Shown: one piece after another, positions 51,301 through 61,100 of the stretch
Numbering within the stretch: position 1 is the stretch's first letter
Layout: every line of letters begins with the position of its first letter
Assembly: GCA_947568835.1 (NCBI GenBank)
Contig: OX387609.1
Span: forward strand, 17,629,208-17,693,207
Direction: 5' to 3'
Length of the DNA: 64,000 nucleotides
From: Protonemura montana
Taxonomy: Eukaryota > Arthropoda > Insecta > Plecoptera > Nemouridae
Notes under the pieces: generated by a model
Seen by the model: only the letters and a program-made list of their open reading frames with translations
Databases searched by the model: none
Told to the model about the DNA's origin: nothing
Position numbers and translations under genes: made by a program

Positions 51301-54300
51301 TGCCCCATGTCCTGCCCCATGTCCTGCCCTATGTCCTGCCCCATGTCCTGCCCTATGTCCTGCCCTATGTCCTGTCCCATGTCCTGCCCCATGTCCTGCC
51401 CCATGTCCTGTCCCATGTCATGTCCCATGTCCTGCTCCATGTCCTCCCCCTGTCCTGCCCCATGTCCCATGTCCTGCCCCATGTCCTGCCCCATGTCCTG
51501 CCCCATGTCCTGCCCTATGTCTTGTCCCATGTCCTGCCCCATGTCCTGCCCCATGTCCTGCCCTATGTCCTGCCCCATGTCTTGCCCCATGTCCCATGTC
51601 CTGCCCCATGTCCTGCCCCATGTCCTGCCCCATGTCCTGCCCTATGTCCTGCCCCATGTCCTGCCCCATGTCCTGCTCCATGTCCTGCCCCATGTCCTGC
51701 CCCATGTCCCATGTCCTGCCCCATGTCCTGCCCTATGTCCTGCCCCATGTCTTGCCCCATGTCCCATGTCCTGTCCCATGTCCTGTCCCATGTCATGTCC
51801 CATGTCCTGCTCCATGTCCTGCCCCATGTCCTGCCCCATGTCCTGCCCTATGTCCTGCCCCATGTCCTGCCCCATGTCCTGCCCCATTTCCTGCCCCATG
51901 TCCTGCCCTATGTCCTGTCCCATGTCCTGCCCCTTGTCCTGCCCCATGTCCTGCTCCATGTCCTTTCCCATGTCCCATGTCCTGCCCCATTGCCTGCCCC
52001 ATGTCCTGCCCCATGTCCTGCCCCATGTCCTGCCACATGTCCTGCCCCATGTCCTGCCCCATGTCCTGTCCCATTTCCTGCCCCATGTCCTGCCCCATGT
52101 CCTGCCCCTAGTCCTGCCCAATGTCCTGTCCCATGTCCTGCCCCATGTCCTGCCCCATGTCCTGTCCCATGTCCTGCCTCATGTCCTGCCCCATGTCCTA
52201 CCCTATGTCCTGCCCCATGTCCTGCCCCATGTCCTGCCTTATGTCCTGCCCTATGTCCTGTCCCATGTCCTGCCCCATGTCCTGCCCCATGTCCTGTCCC
52301 ATGTCATGTCCCATGTCCTGCTCCATGTCCTGTTCCATGTCCTGCCCCATGTCCTGCCCCATGTCCTGCCCCATGTCCTGCCCCATGTCCTGCCCCATGT
52401 CCTGTCTCATGTCCTGCACCATGTCCTGCCCCGTGTCCTGCCCCATGTCCTGCCCCATGTCCTGCTCCATGTCCTGCCCCATGTCCTGCCCCATGTCCCA
52501 TGTCCTGCCCCATGTCCTGCCCCATGTCCTGTCCCATGTCCTGCCCCATGTCATGCCCCATGTCCTGCCCCATGTCCTGCCCCATGTCCCATGTCCTGCC
52601 TCATGTCCTGCCCCTTGTCCTGTCCTATTTCCTGCCCCATGTCCTGTCCCATGTCCTGCCCCGTGTCCTGCCCCATGTCCTGCCCCATGTTCTGCCCCAT
52701 GTCCTGCCCCATGTCTTGCCCTATGTCCCATGTCCTGCCCCATGTCCTGCCCCATGTCCTGCCCCATGTCCTTCCCTATGTCCTGTCCCATGTCCTGCCC
52801 CATGTCCTGCCCCATGTCCTGCCCCATGTCCTGCTCCATGTCCTTCCCCTGTCCAGTCCCATGTCCCATGTCCTGCCCCATGTCCTGCCACATGTCCTGC
52901 CCCATGTCCTGCCAGATGTCCTGTCCCATGTCCTGCCCTTTGTCCTGTCCCATTTCCTGCCCCATGTCCTGCCCCATGTCCTGCCCCATGTCCTGCCCCA
53001 TGTCCTGCCCCATGTCTTGCCCCATGTCCCATGTCCTGCCCCATGTCCTGCCCTATGTCCTGCCCCATGTCTTGCTCCATGTCCCATGTCCTAGCCCATG
53101 TCCTGCCCCATGTCCTGCCCCATGTCCTGCCCTATGTCCTGCCCCATGTCCTGCCCCATGTCCTGCTCCATGTCCTGCCCCATGTCCTGCCCCATGTCCC
53201 ATGTCATGCCCCATGTCCTGCCCCATGTCCTGCCCCATGTCCTGTCCCATGTCCTGCTCCATGTCCTGCCCCATGTCTTGCCCTATGTCCCATGTCCTGC
53301 CTCATGTCCTGCCCCATGTCCTGCCCCATGTCCTGCCCCATGTCCTGCGCCATGTCCTGCCCCATGTCCTGCCCTATGTCCTGCCCCATGTCCTGCCCCA
53401 TGTCCTGCCCTATGTCCTGTCCCATGTCCTGTCCCATGTCATGTCCCATGTCCTGCCCCATGTCCTGCCCCATGTCCTGCTCCATGTCCTGCCCCATGTC
53501 CTGCCCCATGTCCCATGTCATGCCCCATGTCCTGTTCCATGTCCTGCCCCATGTCCTGCCCCATGTCCTGCCCCATGTCCTGCCCTATGTCCTGTCCCAT
53601 GTCCTGCCCCTTGTCCTGCCCCATGTCCTGCTCCATGTCCTGCTCCATGTCCCATGTCCTGCCCCATTTCCTGCCCCATGTCCTGCCCCATGTCCTGCCC
53701 CATGTTCTGCCACATGTCCTGCCCCATGTCCTGCCCCATGTCCTGTCCCATGTCCTGCCCCATGTCCTGCCCCATGTCCTGCCCCTAGTCCTCCCCTATG
53801 TCCTGTCCCATGTCCTGCCCCATGTCCTGCCCCATGTCCTGTCCCATGTCCTGCCTCATGTCCTGCCCAATGTCCTGCCCTATGTCCTGCCCCATGTCCT
53901 GCCCCATGTCCTGCCCCATGTCCTGCCCTATGTCCTGCCCCATGTCCTGCCCTATGTCCTGCCCTATGTCCTGTCCCATTTCCTGCCCCATGTCCTGCCC
54001 CATGTCCTGTCCCATGTCATGTCCCATGTCCTGCTCCATGTCCTGTTCCATGTCCTGCCCCATGTCCTGCCCCATGTCCTGCCCCATGTCCTGCCCCATG
54101 TCCTGCCCCATGTCATGCCCCATGTCCTGCCCCATGTCCTGCCCCATGTCCCATGTCCTGTCCCATTTCCTGCCCCATGTCCTGCCCCATGTCCTGCCCC
54201 ATGTCCTGCCCCATGTCCTGCCCCATGTCTTGCCCCATGTCCCATGTCCTGCCCCATGTCCTGCCCCATGTCCTGCCCCATGTCCTTCCCTATGTCCTGT

Positions 54301-54815
54301 CCTATGTCCTGCCCCATGTCCTGCCCCATGTCCTGCTCCATGTCCTCCCCCTGTCCTGCCCCATGTCCCATGTCCTGCCCCATGTCCTGCCCCATGTCCT
54401 GCCCCATGTCCTGCCCTATGTCTTGTCCCATGTCCTGCCCCATGTCCTGCCCCATGTCCTGCCCTATGTCCTGCCCCATGTCTTACCCCATGTCCCATGT
54501 CCTGCCCCATGTCCTGCCCCATGTCCTGCCCCATGTCCTGCCCTATGTCCTGCCCCATGTCCTGCCCCATGTCCTGCTCCATGTCCTGCCCCATGTCTTG
54601 CCCCATGTCCCATGTCCTGCCTCATGTCCTGCCCCATGTCCTGCCCCATGTCCTGCCCCATGTCCTGCCCCATGTCCTGCCCCATGTCCTGCCCTATGTC
54701 CTGCCCCATGTCCTGCCCCATGTCCTGCCCTATGTCCTGTCCCATGTCCTGTCCCATGTCATGTCCCATGTCCTGCTCCATGTCCTGCCCCATGTCCTGC
54801 CCCATGTCCTGCCCC
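48388..54815. repeat. 6.4-kb core HOR, copy 2 (6,428 bp)
   Basis: This is the second complete core. It is 36 bases longer than the others because of a three-monomer expansion at 50681-50752. It shares CCAGATG (near 52913) with copy 3 but not with copy 1. The offset to copy 3 is 6,796 before the expansion and 6,760 after it. Confidence 0.9.
50681..50752. repeat. 36-bp local tandem expansion (three monomers, twice)
   Basis: A run of three monomers ending in CCCC, CCCC and CCCT occurs twice in succession here (50681-50716 and 50717-50752). The equivalent positions at about 39.54 and 57.47 kb have it once. It fully accounts for the offset change from 11,138 to 11,174 and from 6,796 to 6,760. Confidence 0.85.
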
Positions 54816-55104
54816 ATGTCCTGCCACATGTCCTGCCCCATGTCCTGCCATATGTCCTGTCCCATGTCCTGCCCTTTGTCCTGTCCCATTTCCTGCCCCA
54901 TGTCCTGCCCCATGTCCTGCCCCATGTCCTGCCCCATGTCCTGCCCCATGTCTTGCCCCATGTCCCATGTCCTGCCCCATGTCCTGCCCTATGTCCTGCC
55001 CCATGTCTTGCTCCATGTCCCATGTCCTAGCCCATGTCCTGCCCCATGTCCTGCCCCATGTCCTGCCCCATGTCCTTCCCTATGTCCTGTCCCATGTCCT
55101 GCCC

Positions 55105-58100
55105 CATGTCCTGCCCCTTGTCCTGCCCCATGTCCTGCTCCATGTCCTGCCCCATGTCCCATGTCCTGCTCCATGTCCTTCCCCTGTCCAGCCCCATGTC
55201 CCATGTCCTGCCCCATGTCCTGCCACATGTCCTGCCCCATGTCCTGCCCCATGTCCTGCCCCATGTCCTGCCCTATGTCCTGTCTTATGTCCTGCCCCAT
55301 GTAATGCCCCATGTCCTGCTCCATGTCCTCCCCCTGTCCTGCCCTATGTCTTATGTCCTGCCCCATGTCCTGCCTCATGGCCTGCCCCATGTCCTGCCCT
55401 ATGTCCTGTCCCATGTCCTGCCCCATTTCCTGCCCCATGTCCTGCTCCATGTCCTGCCCCATGTCCTGCCCCATGTCCCGCTCCATGTCCTCCCCCTGTC
55501 CTGCCTCATGTCCCATGTCCTGCCCCATGTCCTGCCCCATGTCCTGCCCCATGTCCTGCCCCATGTCCTTTCCCATGTCCTGCCCCATGTTTTGCCCCAT
55601 GTCCTGTCCAATGTCCTGCCTCATGTCCTGCCCCATGTCCTGCCCCATGTCCTGCCCCATGTCCTGCCCCATGTCCTGTCCCATGTCCTGCCCCATGTCA
55701 TGCCCCATGTCCTGCCCCATGTCCTGCCCCATGTCCCATGTCCTGCCCCATGTCCTGCCCTTTGTCCTGTCCCATTTCCTGCCCCATGTCATGCCCCATG
55801 TCCTGCCCCATGTCCTGCCCCATGTCCTGCCCCATGTCTTGCCCCATGTCCCATGTCCTGCCCCATGTCCTGCCCCATGTCCTGCCCCATGTCCTTCCCT
55901 ATGTCCTGTCCCATGTCCTGCCCCATGTCCTGCCCCATGTCCTGCTCCATGTCCTCCCCCTGTCCTGCCCCATGTCCCATGTCCTGCCCCATGTCCTGCC
56001 CCATGTCCTGCCCCATGTCCTGCCCTATGTCTTGTCCCATGTCCTGCCCCATGTCCTGCCCCATGTCCTGCCCTATGTCCTGCCCCATGTCTTGCCCCAT
56101 GTCCCATGTCCTGCCCCATGTCCTGCCCCATGTCCTGCCCCATGTCCTGCCCTATGTCCTGCCCCATGTCCTGCCCCATGTCCTGCTCCATGTCCTGCCC
56201 CATGTCCTGCCCCATGTCCCATGTCATGCCCCATGTCCTGCCCCATGTCCTGCCCCATGTCCTGTCCCATGTCCTGCTCCATGTCCTGCCCCATGTCTTG
56301 CCCCATGTCCCATGTCCTGCCTCATGTCCTGCCCCATGTCCTGCCCCATGTCCTGCCCCATGTCCTGCCCCATGTCCTGCCCCATGTCCTGCCCTATGTC
56401 CTGTCCCATGTCCTGTCCCATGTCATGTCCCATGTCCTGCTCCATGTCCTGCCCCATGTCCTGCCCCATGTCCTGCCCTATGTCCTGCCCCATGTCCTGC
56501 CCCATGTCCTGCTCCATGTCCTGCCCCATGTCCTGCCCCAAGTCCCATGTCATGCCCCATGTCCTGCCCCATGTCCTGCCCCATGTCCTGCCCCATTTCC
56601 TGCCGTATGTCCTGCCCTATGTCCTGTCCCATGTCCTGCCCCTTGTCCTGCCCCATGTCCTGCTCCATGTCCTTTCCCATGTCCCATGTCCTGCCCCATG
56701 TCTTGCTCCATGTCCTTCCCCTGTCCAGTCCCATGTCCCATGTCCTGCCCCATGTCCTGCCACATGTCCTGCCCCATGTCCTGCCATATGTCCTGTCCCA
56801 TGTCCTGCCCTTTGTCCTGTCCCATTTCCTGCCCCATGTCCTGCCCCATGTCCTGCCCCATGTCCTGCCCCATGTCCTGCCCCATGTCTTGCCCCATGTC
56901 CCATGTCCTGCCCCATGTCCTGCCCTATGTCCTGCCCCATGTCTTGCTCCATGTCCCATGTCCTAGCCCATGTCCTGCCCCATGTCCTGCCCCATGTCCT
57001 GCCCCATGTCCTTCCCTATGTCCTGTCCCATGTCCTGCCCCATGTCCTGCCCCATGTCCTGCTCCATGTCCTCCCCCTGTCCTGCCCCATGTCCCATGTC
57101 CTGCCCCATGTCCTGCCCCATGTCCTGCCCCATGTCCTGCCCTATGTCTTGTCCCATGTCCTGCCCCATGTCCTGCCCCATGTCCTGCCCTATGTCCTGC
57201 CCCATGTCTTGCCCCATGTCCCATGTCCTGCCCCATGTCCTGCCCCATGTCCTGCCCCATGTCCTGCCCTATGTCCTGCCCCATGTCCTGCCCCATGTCC
57301 TGCTCCATGTCCTGCCCCATGTCCTGCCCCATGTCCCATGTCCTGCCCCATTTCCTGCCCTATGTCCTGCCCCATGTCTTGCCCCATGTCCCATGTCCTG
57401 TCCCATGTCCTGTCCCATGTCATGTCCCATGTCCTGCTCCATGTCCTGCCCCATGTCCTGCCCCATGTCCTGCCCTATGTCCTGCCCCATGTCCTGCCCC
57501 ATGTCCTGCTCCATGTCCTGCCCCATGTCCTGACCCATGTCCCATGTCATGCCCCATGTCCTGCCCCATGTCCTGCCCCATGTCCTGCCCCATTTCCTGC
57601 CCCATGTCCTGCCCTATGTCCTGTCCCATGTCCTGCCCCTTGTCCTGCCCCATGTCCTGCTCCATGTCCTTTCCCATGTCCCATGTCCTGCCCCATTGCC
57701 TGCCCCATGTCCTGCCCCATGTCCTGCCCCATGTCCTGCCACATGTCCTGCCCCATGTCCTGCCCCATGTCCTGTCCCATTTCCTGCCCCATGTCCTGCC
57801 CCATGTCCTGCCCCTAGTCCTGCCCAATGTCCTGTCCCATGTCCTGCCCCATGTCCTGCCCCATGTCCTGTCCCATGTCCTGCCTCATGTCCTGCCCCAT
57901 GTCCTGTCCCATGTCCTGCCCCATGTCCTGCCCCATGTCCTGCCCCTAGTCCTCCCCTATGTCCTGTCCCATGTCCTGCCCCATGTCCTGCCCCATGTCC
58001 TGTCCCATGTCCTGCCTCATGTCCTGCCCAATGTCCTGCCCTATGTCCTGCCCCATGTCCTGCCCCATGTCCTGCCCCATGTCCTGCCCTATGTCCTGCC

Positions 58101-61100
58101 CCATGTCCTGCCCTATGTCCTGCCCTATGTCCTGTCCCATGTCCTGCCCCATGTCCTGCCCCATGTCCTGTCCCATGTCATGTCCCATGTCCTGCTCCAT
58201 GTCCTCCCCCTGTCCTGCCCCATGTCCCATGTCCTGCCCCATGTCCTGCCCCATGTCCTGCCCCATGTCCTGCCCTATGTCTTGTCCCATGTCCTGCCCC
58301 ATGTCCTGCCCCATGTCCTGCCCTATGTCCTGCCCCATGTCTTGCCCCATGTCCCATGTCCTGCCCCATGTCCTGCCCCATGTCCTGCCCCATGTCCTGC
58401 CCTATGTCCTGCCCCATGTCCTGCCCCATGTCCTGCTCCATGTCCTGCCCCATGTCCTGCCCCATGTCCCATGTCCTGCCCCATGTCCTGCCCTATGTCC
58501 TGCCCCATGTCTTGCCCCATGTCCCATGTCCTGTCCCATGTCCTGTCCCATGTCATGTCCCATGTCCTGCTCCATGTCCTGCCCCATGTCCTGCCCCATG
58601 TCCTGCCCTATGTCCTGCCCCATGTCCTGCCCCATGTCCTGCCCCATTTCCTGCCCCATGTCCTGCCCTATGTCCTGTCCCATGTCCTGCCCCTTGTCCT
58701 GCCCCATGTCCTGCTCCATGTCCTTTCCCATGTCCCATGTCCTGCCCCATTGCCTGCCCCATGTCCTGCCCCATGTCCTGCCCCATGTCCTGCCACATGT
58801 CCTGCCCCATGTCCTGCCCCATGTCCTGTCCCATTTCCTGCCCCATGTCCTGCCCCATGTCCTGCCCCTAGTCCTGCCCAATGTCCTGTCCCATGTCCTG
58901 CCCCATGTCCTGCCCCATGTCCTGTCCCATGTCCTGCCTCATGTCCTGCCCCATGTCCTACCCTATGTCCTGCCCCATGTCCTGCCCCATGTCCTGCCTT
59001 ATGTCCTGCCCTATGTCCTGTCCCATGTCCTGCCCCATGTCCTGCCCCATGTCCTGTCCCATGTCATGTCCCATGTCCTGCTCCATGTCCTGTTCCATGT
59101 CCTGCCCCATGTCCTGCCCCATGTCCTGCCCCATGTCCTGCCCCATGTCCTGCCCCATGTCCTGTCTCATGTCCTGCACCATGTCCTGCCCCGTGTCCTG
59201 CCCCATGTCCTGCCCCATGTCCTGCTCCATGTCCTGCCCCATGTCCTGCCCCATGTCCCATGTCCTGCCCCATGTCCTGCCCCATGTCCTGTCCCATGTC
59301 CTGCCCCATGTCATGCCCCATGTCCTGCCCCATGTCCTGCCCCATGTCCCATGTCCTGCCTCATGTCCTGCCCCTTGTCCTGTCCTATTTCCTGCCCCAT
59401 GTCCTGTCCCATGTCCTGCCCCGTGTCCTGCCCCATGTCCTGCCCCATGTTCTGCCCCATGTCCTGCCCCATGTCTTGCCCTATGTCCCATGTCCTGCCC
59501 CATGTCCTGCCCCATGTCCTGCCCCATGTCCTTCCCTATGTCCTGTCCCATGTCCTGCCCCATGTCCTGCCCCATGTCCTGCCCCATGTCCTGCTCCATG
59601 TCCTTCCCCTGTCCAGTCCCATGTCCCATGTCCTGCCCCATGTCCTGCCACATGTCCTGCCCCATGTCCTGCCAGATGTCCTGTCCCATGTCCTGCCCTT
59701 TGTCCTGTCCCATTTCCTGCCCCATGTCCTGCCCCATGTCCTGCCCCATGTCCTGCCCCATGTCCTGCCCCATGTCTTGCCCCATGTCCCATGTCCTGCC
59801 CCATGTCCTGCCCTATGTCCTGCCCCATGTCTTGCTCCATGTCCCATGTCCTAGCCCATGTCCTGCCCCATGTTCTGCCCCATGTCCTGCCCTATGTCCT
59901 GCCCCATGTCCTGCCCCATGTCCTGCTCCATGTCCTGCCCCATGTCCTGCCCCATGTCCCATGTCATGCCCCATGTCCTGCCCCATGTCCTGCCCCATGT
60001 CCTGTCCCATGTCCTGCTCCATGTCCTGCCCCATGTCTTGCCCTATGTCCCATGTCCTGCCTCATGTCCTGCCCCATGTCCTGCCCCATGTCCTGCCCCA
60101 TGTCCTGCGCCATGTCCTGCCCCATGTCCTGCCCTATGTCCTGCCCCATGTCCTGCCCCATGTCCTGCCCTATGTCCTGTCCCATGTCCTGTCCCATGTC
60201 ATGTCCCATGTCCTGCCCCATGTCCTGCCCCATGTCCTGCTCCATGTCCTGCCCCATGTCCTGCCCCATGTCCCATGTCATGCCCCATGTCCTGTTCCAT
60301 GTCCTGCCCCATGTCCTGCCCCATGTCCTGCCCCATGTCCTGCCCTATGTCCTGTCCCATGTCCTGCCCCTTGTCCTGCCCCATGTCCTGCTCCATGTCC
60401 TGCTCCATGTCCCATGTCCTGCCCCATTTCCTGCCCCATGTCCTGCCCCATGTCCTGCCCCATGTTCTGCCACATGTCCTGCCCCATGTCCTGCCCCATG
60501 TCCTGTCCCATGTCCTGCCCCATGTCCTGCCCCATGTCCTGCCCCTAGTCCTCCCCTATGTCCTGTCCCATGTCCTGCCCCATGTCCTGCCCCATGTCCT
60601 GTCCCATGTCCTGCCTCATGTCCTGCCCAATGTCCTGCCCTATGTCCTGCCCCATGTCCTGCCCCATGTCCTGCCCCATGTCCTGCCCTATGTCCTGCCC
60701 CATGTCCTGCCCTATGTCCTGCCCTATGTCCTGTCCCATTTCCTGCCCCATGTCCTGCCCCATGTCCTGTCCCATGTCATGTCCCATGTCCTGCTCCATG
60801 TCCTGTTCCATGTCCTGCCCCATGTCCTGCCCCATGTCCTGCCCCATGTCCTGCCCCATGTCCTGCCCCATGTCATGCCCCATGTCCTGCCCCATGTCCT
60901 GCTCCATGTCCCATGTCCTGTCCCATTTCCTGCCCCATGTCCTGCCCCATGTCCTGCCCCATGTCCTGCCCCATGTCCTGCCCCATGTCTTGCCCCATGT
61001 CCCATGTCCTGCCCCATGTCCTGCCCCATGTCCTGCCCCATGTCCTTCCCTATGTCCTGTCCTATGTCCTGCCCCATGTCCTGCCCCATGTCCTGCTCCA

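Larger units (their letters stand above)
46560..54815. repeat. 8.3-kb duplication of 35253-43641
   Basis: The match starts at offset 11,307, changes to 11,138 at 48388 (169 bases lost) and to 11,174 at about 50.7 kb (36 bases gained), then ends at 54815 where the partner has CCCT and this copy has CCCC. Landmarks D 46652, F 47219, B 47635, E 48506 and later ones all correspond. The net length difference (8,256 against 8,389) equals those two events. Confidence 0.9.
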